Positions 1 through 13,200 are shown, counted from the stretch's first letter. The stretch: 64,000 nucleotides of DNA from Sanghuangporus weigelae (GCA_033182465.1 CP137321.1:2294001-2358000); one strand, 5' to 3'. Notes: generated by a model from the sequence alone, not told the origin. A program made the numbers and translations.

Positions 1-3000
1 AATTACACGTGCAGAGGGGCGTTCATTCAGTCCAGATCGTTGATTCGGCTTTCGCATGCCTTCGTCGACTTTTTAGTTAATCGCGGTCTTCCAATTCTAA
101 TGTAACTCTTTTTTGGTATTGGGGACGTGACGTTATGTGACGGAAAGGTCACACGCCCATCTCACTTGAGCCATGAATTCAACCACAACGGAATCATTTA
201 TTTCTGTCTACAAATCTGGCATGAGACAACACTTCCTCTCAATCATCATTCGCTATCGCCTGGTATACGGCTCATTAATTAAAGACCCCAGAATCTTCAG
301 AACATTCACAGCTTGTTTCTCCCGTTACTATTTGCTCATCCCACCAACAGGCGCCTGCTTTTGTTGGACTCGGAAAATATATCGAGCCAATCGAATCCCG
401 CATGTCGTCGCGAACATACACAGGAGCCAGTCATAGAGTTCTTCATTCAATCAGAGACCGCAGTTCATTTTACGTATAATCTGCCCGTCAAATGTGATAT
501 GATCCAATCATTGCGCTCATCACCATTGACGGTCTTCAGGCGACTGGCACTGAACCTAGTGATCTGCCTGTGGAATATTGGATCGAGTCGATGTGCCGGA
601 TCTGCTGAAATTTAGTGCCGCACTCATCGCGGTGCTCAAAATCGACTCGTAAAAACTCGTCAAGCAACGGCGAACTCGGTCAACGTCGAACCGGCTGTGC
701 ATGGCATTCCTATTTCCTTCGCTCGGATTCTCAGGCGCTCGGCTTCGATTTGTCAAGCGATTTACGGCCATCCAGACGCCCCGCTTGACGCAGTCCTCTG
801 CCCAAAAACGTGGGATTTCATCCGGTATTATCAACCGGGTGTCTTCGTAGTAACGTATCGTATGCTTCCGTATAGGCTGGAAGGGGTGAACTGATGATTA
901 TCGACATCGACAAGCACTAATAGCCGTGAGTAAGGTTCGCATTTATACACAAGAAGTTCTCATTTCTGGATCGCATTTGGCAGCACATCGTGGCAGCTAG
1001 CCAATCACAATACAACGCAAGCCAAGTAAGTACAATTACGAGTACAAGTCATGTACGTGCCCGCTCTACGTTCTCCTGAGACCCTCCTGAGAACCAACGC
1101 AACTTGGCTCTCCGCCGTCTCCGTCCTGTTCCCTAATTGGCCACTCCGACGATCCTTATAATGCTTCGCGATCGAAGAAGAACGCCGTGCAATCTGACCG
1201 GGTTTGAACGCGCCTGTATTGAATTCAAAGCACAAGTCTGGCCATGATGTTGGCGAATTGACGAATGAGGATGCGATAAAGCGCTCGCTTAGTGACCCGA
1301 CTGGGAATCCAATTGCACTGATCCAGCGCGATAACGATATCCCCCGATCCTCCGTTTTGTCCCCTAATATTGAGCCCCTTCGCCGCCGGATTCACCCAAG
1401 GGAAGATCGCAGATCGCTGCTCAATGCTCATTTGGTGTCCTGGGCTTTTAGTGCGTGGACTTGATGGTGGATAATGGAACTCAATCTGAGTTTGAAAACT
1501 CGTCCAATGCCGAGTGTTACCTCTTCAAGTCTCTGAACCACAATCTCGACCACATATGTAATTCAGTTGTTCATCTAACCTATCATGACTTGCTCCGGGA
1601 CACGGAATACCAGAGTACCCTTCCTCCGAGTGGACACTGTTCCAACAGGCCCGGTGGATTGGCGGAAGCGGTCGTATTGATTGCAATGCGATTGGCAACA
1701 TAAAGCAGGCCTATGGAAGCACACTCAAAAGGTTCGTCATTTATCAACACTTGAGCCTCGCCTCGCCTCAGGCCTCAATAGAAATGCCGCCGCCGATTCC
1801 GATGCCGATTCCGACATCCAGCGCTTCTCTTCTCATACGCCACGATCATTGGTTTAAATTAAGGCGGTATCGGACTCAAATCCCTATGTTTCATTCGTTT
1901 TTCTTCAGGATCTATAACCCTGTGTTTGTCATTGGGGAAATTCGACTTATGAGCATGACGAATCAGAATTGGTATTTTTGGAGATATTAAAGTGAGTATC
2001 TTGTCACAATCAAACTCCGAACATATTAAAGTTCTCGAACGTCCCCGTAGAATTCGCTAAATGTAAAGAACCCTCAGGCTGGTGTCGTCCTTACGCCTCT
2101 TGTATTTTCACTGTCTTCGTTTCTCCCGTCGTACTCACGTCTGCAGCTCCTTTCAGGCCGACTCTGGCTGGCGGCACTGTGAATGAACCGGTTTGAAGCC
2201 GTCACATAGTCGACTGTGTCCATAACCCGTCGCTTCATCAACCCAGGTGCCTGACAGGCGACTAGTGTACGTCTTGGTGAGGTGTCAGCTCGCCAACAGA
2301 ACGGCGGCCATCTCAGATGACGGTTGATACTTTACATTCAATACAGGGGCTTCTTTGTGTACACGAGGAAGTGAACTTCTCAACACCATTCGCCCTGGCT
2401 CCTTGTTCTCACCTTAACACGTATATTTGCGCCTATCAGGGCACAATACTCCACCCCAATACATCGGCGCGATGCATTAGCACGTTGATTGTCATTCATA
2501 CTTATGCTCAAACGTCATGCCCTTCTCAACCTTCGCTGTGAGGTTTAACCAATATGATAACCGTTAGGGGACTCGTCCTTGCTTCTGCGACTGTCGTTGG
2601 TTATTCGCTAAACATAGGAAACCAATCTGGAGGCTCGCAGATATGTCGTCTCGCTCATCGACCTTGCTGGTATCCTACCCTACCTAATTTCATGAAGCTC
2701 CTAGTGTTCCAAGTTTTTCCGCAATCTGAGCTTACTCTTTTCATTGCACTCGCTTCTTGGAATAAAAGGAAAGAAATCCGCTCGTGCCCACCCTTGTTTC
2801 ACAAACCTGCTTCCATCGACAGTAATAATTACTCTCATGGCCTCAGCCGATCTGCTATATGCGATAAGCCTTAGGGAGTTCGACAATAATTGCCTCTTAA
2901 CGATTAGCCTGCATTCTCGTATTAATTCTGGCAACAGGCTGAACTTTGAGCTCCAATAGAATTTGAAAGCGTATTGAGGAAGACTTGGCTAGAGCTACGA

Positions 3001-3287
3001 CACACCACGATGTCGCGCCATGATTCCATTGGACCATATGTTCTTACAGAGCCCGGGCGACACCAGGACGAACTTATTGCACTGCCAGCGTATGTCAACG
3101 TGCCAAGTTCATTTCCAGGACCGTTTATCCCTCGATCCACTTATTTGAGTTCTGAGATCCAACATAGTCAAATGAATGCGGCATTAACTCCGCCATTGGA
3201 CGATTCCAGATAGGAATCGGGATTTTTTCTGAATAAGTTAGAGAAAAAAAGACATGCGACAAAGGAGAAGAATGATTGGTATTTGTT
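1..3287. other. Gene-empty stretch
   Basis: I see only short, overlapping open frames on both strands in these 3.3 kb. None has a recognisable domain, and none extends into a spliced gene that I could reconstruct. No terminal repeats, tRNA boxes or long simple repeats were found. It may be ordinary intergenic DNA, decayed sequence, or the flank of a gene outside the window. Confidence 0.5.
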
Positions 3288-5187
3288 TCAAATAGCACTA
3301 AACCGCCTATTGAGTCTTCTTGTACCGGCCGGTGAACTTGAGGATTCCGGACTAATGACGTTCTGTGTCGTCTGCGATTGTTCAAATATTCCCATTTGAT
3401 GAGAAGAGACGGGCCCTATCGATGAGCTTGCTTCCGGTTGGGTGGCAGAGACGGACCTTACAGCCTGTAGGGCTGATGACGATGATCCCTCAAGAGCCAA
3501 TGCCGCTAGGTGATGGCCTCGCGTATCTGCTTCAGCCACTCGTTGTGAGGCATCGTGTGCAGGCGTAATGTACGCGCGAGGTCGCGGGCCACTTTCCGCG
3601 TATGCGGAGACGATTTGCACGTACGTGCTACTGAGGATGTCCTCGGTCGAAGGATGAAAGCCGGCTGGGTCAGGCGGGCAAATGTCAACAAAATACTGCG
3701 GGGAAATAGACGTTAAGTAAGTGGCGTTGAAATGAGCCTGGTGTTCTTCTACGTGTTAAAGACAAATACATACCTCCAATCTGAACTCCCCGAAGTTGAA
3801 AGTCGGGACGCAAGATACTGGGACACTCAACTCCCCGATAAGAGTAACTTCATTCGCGCTACGTTCAATAGGCGCCCAAATTGCCCTTGAAAGCAGCTGA
3901 TCATCAGGGAAAGTCGCGAGATCAGCCCTCTCTGCCGGCGTTATTACCATCCGTGTGATGAGTTTGCGGCGAAACGTTATTCGCGGTGCCGAGGGAGTTG
4001 ATATAAGGTCAAGCGCTTGTTTATCGGACGATCTGATGGTAAGATGGCAAGGAATCACAGTTCCACGAGTATATGCGAGCTTTACGGAATCCGGTTTGAA
4101 ATAGCACGAAGGTTAGAAACAGCCTAGGGAAGAAGGCGCATGCACATACAGGTGTAGCCAGCGCAAGCTTCATAACATCCTATCAATGGCGGAGTCTGGC
4201 AGCTCAATAAACAAATAAGTCTCACAGTATATGTGGCAGATATTTCCCGTTGCTTGAATAGCGTTCCGTCCACTCTGGTATCCCTTAATACTCGCCAACC
4301 TCTTGGGTCGATTGATGGGCCAGGAATAAGTGTCTTTTCCATATATGCTCGACGACGAGCACTAGAGAAAGGACCAGGCCGAGTTATTGGTGTATATCCT
4401 ATACGAGTAGAAATTCTGTAACGAATTAGATTTGTTCGATTCGACTGTCATACGAGGCACTCACATACTATCCGGTTTGAGAAGGCCACGTTTTTTGATA
4501 TTGACGATGAGGCGATAATTAATCACCGAGTTCAAGCCCAAGTTATCTAAGCTTGGAGGAAGGAGTTCAGAGCGATTAAGCCTGAGTTCCCTAAGCAGCT
4601 TTGCGTCGGGGGTTATCTCACGAGGAAGTACGATCGAAAATGGCCATGAGTACGATCCTTCCAGCTTTCCCTTAAATTTCATGCCACTGTGCTGATTCGG
4701 AGATCTGGGATCCCCGAACGAGCTATCCCACAGGGTCTCTGAAACACGAAAAAAGTTTGTTTCTCTATGGAGGGCGCGCACGAATCCCATGATCTGACGA
4801 GTTGAATTGCACAGAATCGTCATAAGCACTGCCGGCGGCACACTTGAGGGCATGTATTATGCTCACCGAGACTTCTACTCTCTTGATACTTTCGGGGTGT
4901 CGCAGATCCAGGACAACGTGACCAGAAACGTCCTGCTCCTCAAGGAAAACAGGTAGACTCTTGGTAGACGGCGCCCAGCTGTAAAGCTGCACAGCGGCCC
5001 ATATACGCTTGTCTGAGTCCTCCAAGGAGAATTCATGCAGCTGACGTTCACGAGAAATATGCCTACGTAAATTAGATGGTCCAGCGACGCCATAAGAGGG
5101 CAGTTCATCTCGAAGATTAGGCAAGACCCTATAATCATTGCCCGACGACTCGTGGATCGGAACGGGGAAATCGTTTAGGTGAAACAT
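3288..5187 (-). CDS. Alpha-arrestin-like protein (arrestin N-terminal fold)
   Basis: Five exons, read by eye at about 5187-4867, 4793-4465, 4415-4226, 4079-3774 and 3695-3288. The start ATG at 5187 gives an N-terminus with the segment DELPSYG, an LPxY-type short motif of the kind Rsp5/Nedd4 WW domains bind. The next part (SLPVFLEEQDVSGHVVLDL, then the TLWDSSFGDPRSP and GSYSWPFSIVLPRE segments) is the beta-sandwich pattern I know from the large Agaricomycete arrestin-like family. Exon 4 has the YTRGTVIPCHLT strand that opens the second arrestin lobe, and exon 5 carries IVSAYAESGPRPRAY and a low-complexity tail. By family knowledge such proteins link plasma-membrane cargo to ubiquitination and endocytosis; the cargo cannot be told. 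The start of exon 4 is the least certain join because its acceptor has a weak pyrimidine tract. No stop interrupts the chosen exons. Confidence 0.82.
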
Positions 5188-6084
5188 GTCTGGACAGATG
5201 GTACGAAACTAGGAAAGTAGAGATATAGCAGCTAGTCTTATAGGCTCATCGACGGCTTGTCTTCAATTGTTCAACCTCGCGTGGACGGAGAAAGGCGCGT
5301 TGTTGTGTTCTATCTTGAATATCAGGTCGGACACATGCCCTTTCCTTGCTATTTGAGCCTATACTTACGCGTAAGCCTTACCTTGCCTCCGAAGCATTCA
5401 GGGGCCGAAAGGAATGTAGACAATAAACATGATGTGGATAACAATAAGGACGACACCAGCAAAACATTTGATACCGGGAAAGGCGGTTGGTATGGAAACA
5501 ACTGGTCTAACGTAGACAACACGCACCTAAAAGAGTAGTATCGAGCTCGCCGGGGCGCAAAGGCGATGTAGTTAAAAGCAAGAACGGAGAACACAGCGTC
5601 GATCCTTCATATTCCGTGCCGTGAATGAACCTACGCGGAGAATGAAAACGCAGTGCATAAAGCGCACTCAGGCAAATTTGTCGCTTTTTTATCATCAAAG
5701 GCGTACAGCTGTAATGATGCGTGATCGGAAAGCAATGGATTTCTGCATCTGAGTCATCACAACGACCGAGAACACGAGAGGAAAAGAAGCCATCATCGCA
5801 CCTTGATGTTTATCAGAAACCATGAGTGCGGAAGCAACACAGTCGGAAACAATTTAGTACAACTTACACGACTTCCTCTTTCCATAAGAAATTCTGAACA
5901 AGCGAGCCCACACGAGGCTATTACAATTGACCTGCCACAGGGCCAAGTTTGTCATTTCTGTGAGGAAGCAAATGCTTTATTATCCAGGGGCGAGTAGCAA
6001 AGTTACGCGAGATAGGATCGTGAACTTTGATAGAGGCACTTCACGGAAGGATAGCATACCTAACAAGGACTGGATGATGTGCTG
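5188..6084. other. Intergenic stretch
   Basis: Upstream region of the arrestin-like gene up to the MITE. Only short open frames without recognisable domains occur here. No other feature was seen. Confidence 0.5.
6077..6084. repeat. Target-site duplication, left copy (8 bp)
   Basis: ATGTGCTG, identical to 6494-6501 on the other side of the 409-bp MITE. It marks the exact insertion site. A perfect duplication suggests that the insertion is not very old. Confidence 0.85.
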
Positions 6085-6493
6085 TAGTGTAGGAGGGACA
6101 ACTCAAATGAATGAATGCCACAAGTTGACAACTCGAGTTGACAACTTGGGTTGAAAACACTGTTGTCAACTCATGGGCCAGGAAGTGGCATGTGGTAAAC
6201 CAAAGGCTATTCGATTTGTAATATAGTTATTTGTAAGCATTCAACACATTAAAAAGTTTCTTTTTATCATGCTACCACGTCTAATTGCTCCCACACACCA
6301 TCTGCTGGCTTTGTGCAAGATTGGAGGGCCTTCGAGGCCTATTGGTCATGGTTTTCTGACAAATTTCCAAATACAGTAAAACATTCGCAGGTGTTGACAA
6401 CTCGCTGCTAACTGTTGACAACTTGGTCTTACGGTCAACCACTGTGGTAAACCCTGTTGTCAACTTGGTCAAGGAGTTTCCCCTCCTACACTA
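6085..6493. mobile_element. hAT-type MITE with intact 8-bp target duplication
   Basis: A 409-bp element bounded by terminal inverted repeats. The left end reads TAGTGTAGGAGGGACAACTC, and the reverse complement of the right end matches it at 18 of 20 positions, the first 13 identical. The identical octamer ATGTGCTG lies directly outside both ends (6077-6084 and 6494-6501). An 8-bp duplication plus a TAGTG-type terminus is the signature of the hAT superfamily. The interior has no coding potential but carries several copies of GTTGACAACT/AGTTGTCAAC, as expected for subterminal transposase-binding repeats. It is a non-autonomous DNA transposon lying about 145 bp upstream of the deoxyhypusine synthase start codon, so it may sit in that gene's promoter. 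The autonomous partner is not in the window. Confidence 0.85.
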
Positions 6494-6501
6494 ATGTGCT
6501 G
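6494..6501. repeat. Target-site duplication, right copy (8 bp)
   Basis: ATGTGCTG, the partner of 6077-6084, immediately outside the right inverted repeat of the MITE. Confidence 0.85.
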
Positions 6502-6638
6502 AATATTTTTGTTTGTTCAAGTTGAACGTCGTTCATTATTATCAAGTGGTCAGTCACGTGATCGATCATTTCAAAAAAACTTCAAAAACTTGATCTCGTG
6601 CATCCGAGTCTAGCTTCGTACTTCGTAGATTCTCAGAC

Positions 6639-8003
6639 ATGAGCTCAAAAAATGTACCGTCAGGAGCTTCAGCAGCTGTACTTCAGCATTCAGAACCAGT
6701 TCCCGAAACCGCAATCTCTGTGGAAGGTCCGAATTTCGAAGGGGCTCTAAATTTACAGGATCTTCTTTCAAGTTATGAGCGCATCGGATTCCAGGCAACA
6801 AGCTTAGGACGAGCGATTCAGATAGTGAACAAAATGGTTCGTCAAGGCTCGTTTACTACTGCACCACAGCTCGGCTAAATAAATGCAGCGTATGTGGCGA
6901 CTCTCCGATGAACTCCTCGTAGAGGACGAGACGGATGAGTATCGGGATCCCGAGGTTCGCAGACAGACTCGATGTCGTGTCTTTCTCGGGTATACTTCAA
7001 ATCTTATATCTTCCGGGCTACGTGAAATCATCCTTTATTTGGTGAAGCATCGACACGTGTCTGCGATTGTGACCACCGCGGGCGGGATCGAGGAGGATTT
7101 CATCAAATGCCTTGGCAAGACTTACCTTGCCGATTGGAACCTTGACGGAGCAGCCCTCCGTAGACGGGGCATGAACCGGATTGGAAATCTTATTGTACCG
7201 AATGATAACTATTGCTACTTCGAGGATTGGCTGATGCCTATTCTTGATACCTTGGTAGCAGAGCAAAAGGCGACTGGTGAAGTGTGGGCCCCGAGTTCTA
7301 TCATCCGTCGTCTTGGCAAAGAAATTAATAATGAAGAATCGGTGTACTACTGGGCGTATAAAGTACGCCATTCTACTGTACATGTATCGCTACCTACGCT
7401 GAACTAGGATTCGCTAGAATGATATTCCCGTTTTCTGCCCCGCGTTGACGGATGGTTCGCTGGGGGACATGCTGTACTTCCATTCGTTTCGCTCTCCAGG
7501 TCTCGTTATCGATATCGTTAAGGACATAAGAAACCTGAATGAACTCTCACGAACAGCAAAGAAGGCAGGGATGATTATTCTTGGCGGCGGAGTCTGCAAA
7601 CACCAGATTGCCAATGCCATGCTCATTGTAAGTTCGGCTTCCAATCCTGAGGATGCGTAACGAAAGAAGGCTTCTCAAATTTCCAGCGCAATGGAGCCGA
7701 CTATTCCGTGTACATCGTTAAGTGATATATCACCGTCTATGTGCACTGTCCAATCTGATACTTTGTTCACAGAACACTGGCCAAGAATTTGACGGCTCAG
7801 ACTCTGGCGCAAGGCCAGACGAAGCGGTCTCCTGGGGAAAGATCCGTGCAGAAGCAGAATCTGTGAAGGTTGGGCGCTGATTTACATCGCTTCAGGGCAA
7901 TATGTCAATTAAGATCATCCCGCAGGTTTTTGCAGACGCAACGCTTGTATTCCCCTTAATCGTTGCAGCGACCTTTGCAAAAGATGAAAAAGTGGTATCG
8001 TGA
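6639..8003 (+). CDS. DYS1: Deoxyhypusine synthase
   Basis: Catalyses the first step of hypusine formation: the NAD-dependent transfer of the aminobutyl group of spermidine to one lysine of eIF5A in the cytosol. Six exons can be joined in frame. The protein shows [15 protein letters not shown] near the N-terminus, the block [66 protein letters not shown], then [10 protein letters not shown], and [17 protein letters not shown]. The lysine of GGGVCKH corresponds to the enzyme-intermediate lysine (human Lys329). It ends with [24 protein letters not shown] and a short tail. Two donors are weak: GTTAAG after VYI and GTTGGG after ESVK. The ATG at 6639 gives the full family N-terminus. A hAT MITE lies just upstream, and the next gene (TRAPPC2L) is convergent. 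Confidence 0.96.
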
Positions 8004-8264
8004 TCCGAGGAATGCGGTAATACAAATTGTATGTTATGAATAGCTGGAACGCTTGTAGTAGATGTAGGCCCCGTATCTGTCCCAATACCGGTTCTCTTTA
8101 GAGTAATGGGTCAATAGAAAGGCCGTTCTATCTCGGTTCATCCCCCTACGGGAGGAGCGTCGACTAAAGCGAACAAAGTTGTAGACTTGCCGGAGCTCAG
8201 CTTTGTGCCTCGGAAGAACCGATCGTTACGAGAGACAGCACTCTATTTTGCGTTGTAGAGATGC

Positions 8265-8876
8265 TCAGATATTATCGTCATCGAAAGGCATATTCGCGCC
8301 AACGGCACGGCCCACATCATCGACTCGCCTTCTGAAACCTTTCCAGCGCTTCCCTCCCTGAAGAAGTTCGGTGTGATCAACGGCGACATCAAACGGCGTG
8401 TTCAGGCGTAAAAAGGGATTTGCAAGAGACTGAAAGTAAGCCATATGCATAGCACGAAAAATCTAACAGAAATAGAAATGTGAGTAAGATTTGCTCGTCA
8501 GACAAAACCAATGCACACCATAGTAATGTCTGCGTCGCGTACAACAGAATCGGTGAGACCAAGCGAAAGGACAATCTTCACTTTGAGTGGCGTAATGTAT
8601 CCGTAAACTGCTACATCCTCCATAGTGTAGAGTAGTCCTAAATAGCACTCGTTTGACTTGCTGTTCGGGCCAGCTTAAGAAATCCGATTATAGATATGAA
8701 CAGGGGTTTCCAGACCGGTGCGACTCACTTCGTTCTTCGAAGACATCCAAACTGATGTGCGCTATGTAATGGTATTTCAGGTCGTCCTGCTTCCGACGGA
8801 AGAACGAACGAATCAAGATTGGATGGTTTTGAGGTGAAATGAAAGCGACGGCTTGCAATTGCAGTTGGGGCGCCAT
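8265..8876 (-). CDS. TRAPP complex subunit TRAPPC2L (Tca17-like)
   Basis: A small subunit of the TRAPP complex, the GEF and tether at the Golgi; in yeast Tca17 helps assemble TRAPPII. Three exons. Exon 1 from ATG 8876 encodes MAPQLQLQAVAFISPQNHPI and the strand HYIAHISLDVFEER. After an intron with donor GTGAGT, exon 2 reads SNECYLGLLYTMEDVAVYGY and TPLKVKIVLSLGLTD. Exon 3 gives MAYFQSLANPFLRL, GGKRWKGFRRRVDDVGRAVG and stops at 8265. This is the full longin-like fold of about 140 residues typical of the family. An in-frame ATG at 8912 would add 12 residues; I prefer 8876 because it matches the usual MAP start. The gene converges with deoxyhypusine synthase with about 260 bp between stops. Confidence 0.92.
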
Positions 8877-10258
8877 GATAGCAAGATTGATCTTACCATC
8901 TTCATTTTCCATGCTTCTAACCGTGGGATCATTTGCTTTCGTAAGCTTTTGCGGTGACCTCTCCTCTCATTTACCGGTCCTTTGGGAACACCCAATACAG
9001 ATGCACTCGCCCAGCTCACCACACAGAAGATTTATAACTTTCAAGTACATATTCTGATAGCCCTTGACAAGGGCAACATTTACTAATTTTTTCAAGCTGT
9101 GTATTGTACAGGAAAAATTATTATCGGTGAAAGAAAAAAGATGCAAGAATGTCACAAAAACCACTCCTTTGAACACCGTGTGACATTAGAATTTGCCGTC
9201 ACGGCGCTAGTTCTCGGTACGGCAAAATACAACCGCCGACCTTAATGTAAAATAATGTAAAGATCCCTCCCATCTGTCACACTTTCTGTTTGTTTCCCCT
9301 GCATTATTTCGTAGAGTAACTGTTTTCTCTTCAAACTTCGCACAGACGCACCCATGGCGATACTTTAGTGATATGTACAGCTTTCTTCTATGTAAATGGG
9401 CCAGAACAAGCTCAAGAGCAATTGTTGCAAGTTAAACTCAACCAAATACAACCAAATTAGCCAGTGCATAATTTCTCTACACTGAACGCCTCGCTCAAAT
9501 CTTCTGAAAATTGGAATTATAATTGGTACATATTCTCTGCATCTGTGTGATTTTTTTTGTGACAAAGGAAGAAGACTTGAGGGAGAAAATTCGAGTGTTC
9601 AAAGGAACGATACTGTTTAAAGGACCGGTAAATGACTGTATTATTCCCAGACTATTAGCTGCACTTCGAAGGCATCTGGACAGAATAATGTGAATTTGTT
9701 CGGAAGGTGAAGCAGAAAAATTGGATGGTTCGTTTTCATAGTTATTGAAGGCTATTCAGTCGATGCTGTAAACGCCTAGTACTGCGATTCGCCACGTGGT
9801 GGTATTTTGTGTCAGCGACGGGAGAAAGGACTTTCGTCGAGTAAAAGAACGATTCATGATTCAACCTCATTTTTATAGAAGGGAGGATAGGAGGATTCGA
9901 CAGAATGTCTATCCAGACCATTCACAATCTTTGGAATCTCTATGGAAATACTATGGTCTCTTTGCACGTAGTCTATCGATCGCTCGCGGGTAATCCCGCC
10001 CATCTCACCCATCTCGACTTGGAGGATCGCTAGTTCCTCACGCTCTGAAGCCATGTGCAATTTAATGGTTCTCTCTTTTGCTTTAAAAATGAAAAAAAAA
10101 TAAGGCAATGGATTTGTCAAAGGATTTACCAAAGCAAAGATCACATTCGTGAGAAATGGGAGCCATATTTGAACTGCAATATGAGAAACCAATATTTGTG
10201 GTGATCGTCAGTGTCCACGACGACCAGAGCCGACAGTATTATTCACTCGACGGCAGCG
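8877..10258. other. Intergenic stretch between TRAPPC2L and SEC7
   Basis: About 1.4 kb shared as the upstream region of two divergent genes. A minus-strand open frame at 9854-10192 (112 codons) has no domain I recognise and lies in the SEC7 promoter region; I do not call it a gene. No repeats or RNA genes were seen. Confidence 0.5.
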
Positions 10259-13200
10259 ATGCAGGACAACGGCAGTGCAGAAACCGGGACTCAGTCTGCC
10301 TCTTTGGACACGCGGGAGCGCTCAGAGGAAGACGCAACATCGGACACGCTGGAGCAAGGACACGAACACGAGGAACGCGTGGAAGACAAGTATACAAAGC
10401 TAACATCCGACTTGCCGAAAAACTTTTCAACCGTTGAGGATCATGTCTCTGTTGAAAACATCCCTCGAGTGTCCGAAGAGCTAAATGAGAAGGATCTGTC
10501 TTCGTCTGTTTCGGAGGAGCATGAGCCGCAGTACGAAGATAGCCATGCAGACGATGGTGAAGGAACGCGGGTTTCACGCTCGGACGAAGATACTACTGAT
10601 TTCTCAGAGAGTCAGGAAGGTGCGCAGACTCTATCTGCAATAGAGCCGCCGACCCCGCCTGCCAAGGTGGAAGAAGAGGTTGTCGAACCAGCTCAAGAAG
10701 CTGACGCCAATGCGCCCCTTCAAGAAGTAGTCCTGGATGCTCCTCCTACTCCGATTCGCAAATCACCACCAGCTGCACGGCCACCTGAAAGCCAGAGGAA
10801 CAGCATTGAGCAGTCGCACTCTCAACGGCCAAGTACACCATTTACGGCTCGCCTCTTCGGAAGAAAGAGTACTTCAGAATCAGTACACAGTCCCACATCC
10901 TCTTTTGGCCACAATCGCAGCTTAACCATGTCGCAAGGGAACACCGTCTCTGTTGTGCTCATTTCTACTGCTCTGGAAACAATCGCTGCATCCCGAGAAG
11001 CGAAACGTTCAGCTCCATTAAGGGAAGCTGTCGACAAAGCTCTCCGCATGATCAAGGCGGGTCAGGGAGGCGACAAACCACGCGAGATCTTCGAGCCATT
11101 ACGCCTGGCGTGTGAGACAGGGAATGAAAAGTTGCAGATCGCAAGCTTAGACTGTATTTCCAAGCTCATTTCTTACTCTTTCTTCTTGGAGGCCGACGGA
11201 CCGGTTGATAGTCAGCAGTTGGCTTCACCGCCAGCGTCTCCAGCACTTTCCACACAGCGATTTCCGAACGAATCACAGACGAACCTGCGTGCCCCGACGC
11301 TTGTTGATATTGTAACACATACAATCACTGCGTGCCATACCGAAACTACGCCAGATACTGTCTCGTTGCAGATTGTGAAGGCTTTGCTTTCACTTGTCCT
11401 CTCGCCAACTCTTCTGGTCCATCAATCTTCGCTACTTAAGGCTGTTCGGACTGTCTACAACATCTTTCTGCTCAGTCCCGATCCAGTCAATCAGACTGTG
11501 GCGCAAGGTGGTCTCACTCAGATGGTAAACCACGTATTTTCCAGATGCAAGTTGAACGGATCTTGGAATGGATCTGTAGATGGAAGTATCTTGCAGTCGC
11601 CCAAGGCTGAAACCATGAACATTCTTAGTCGACCATCCTCGAAAAGGCCGTCGTTGACACCGTCAACTCCAGATTTTCATCCATTGCCCCCGTTAACGCC
11701 TCCGAATGGTCCAGAAGAGCAGCCTTATTCCCCAAAAGTCGTGGATGGAATTTCGGTAGAAACATCAGTAGCAGATGAATCCGTGATTCAAGAAGCAGAT
11801 ATACAATCACCGCCGACGGGAAAGACCACGCTGTGCGTTCTATCTTCTGCACATCCTTCTCTTCATTCCTTTAACCTGAGCATAGGCATGCATTTGAGAA
11901 CCATAACATCGATGATCAATTGGCTGAAGCCGACTATCATCCGCATGCTATCTCCACGAACGACCTCTTCTTTAAGGACGCGTTCCTTGTTTTCCGCGCA
12001 CTTTGCAAACTTACGATGAAGAACCTTAATAATGAGAGGTGATGTCTTCTGTTCGCTAGTATTACCCTGTTTATCCTCACGATTCTGTCAATAGCGAACG
12101 GGACCTGAAGTCGCACGCAATGCGATCCAAACTTGTTTCTCTTCATCTCGTCCTCACAATTTTAAATTCGCACATGCAAGTATTCACCGACCCTTCTTCC
12201 ATAATCTACTCTTCATCCTCGAATGAAGCAACTTCATTCATCAATGCGACGAAGCAGTATTTGTGCCTGAGCCTGAGCCGAAATGCGCTGAGTCCTGTGC
12301 CTCAGGTCTTCGAGATCAGTGTGGAAATCTTTTGGCGTGTTCTAACCGGGATGAGGACGAAGCTCAAGGTACAACTGTTACCCCTTTTGAATGAAGTAGT
12401 CTTCTGATAGCTTTATTTCTCGAAACAGAAAGAGATCGAGGTCTTCTTCCACGAAATCTTTATCCCCATTCTGGAAATGAAAACTTCTACTCTGAAACAG
12501 AAGTCAGTTATACTTGGTATGCTCCAACGCCTATGTCAGGAGCCCCAAGCTCTGGTCGAGATTTATCTCAACTACGACTGCGACAGAGAAGCGGCAGATA
12601 ACATATATGAGCAGTAAGTTCGATGTACGTTTTAGTAACTCTAGACGCTAATATACCATTTACATTGAAGCCTTATGAATACACTTTCGAAAATATCGTC
12701 GTCTCATTCCAATGCGCCGGCTTCCAAGGTGAATGACCCAGCAAGTCCGGCATTGAATCCTACGACAAGACACCATTCCTCAAATGTCCCTCCCGCTCTC
12801 AACACGGCGGCCTTGGCCGTTCCAGGCAATGCGGACAATCAGAATCTTGGTCTTTCAGAACAACAATTAAAGCGTCAGGGACTAGAATCCCTCGTCGCCG
12901 TTCTCCGATCACTCGTGACTTGGGGAACTGCGACCGGTAAAACTCTCAATGGTTCTGATGTTCAAGATGCTCCCGTTTCTTCGTCGTCCACACGAGGATC
13001 CAATGCCGATGGCATGGTGTCGGACTCGTCACTGGATAAACTATCTGCACCCACGAATGGCGCTGACGTATCAAGAGTGGCTACGCCCGAGATTGCGGAT
13101 GACCCCGGAAAATTCGAGAGTGCGAAGCAGCGGAAGACGATCCTCCAAGACGGGATCAAGCAGTTCAACTACAAGCCAAAGAAAGGTATTGAATTCCTTT

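Noticed and set aside
1-3287. Search for decayed genes or transposon ends
   Set aside because: Only short frames; no repeated ends or recognisable motifs, so nothing could be supported.
9854-10192. 112-codon minus-strand frame next to SEC7
   Set aside because: Lies in the divergent promoter region, includes an A-run coding for a Phe stretch, no recognisable domain.
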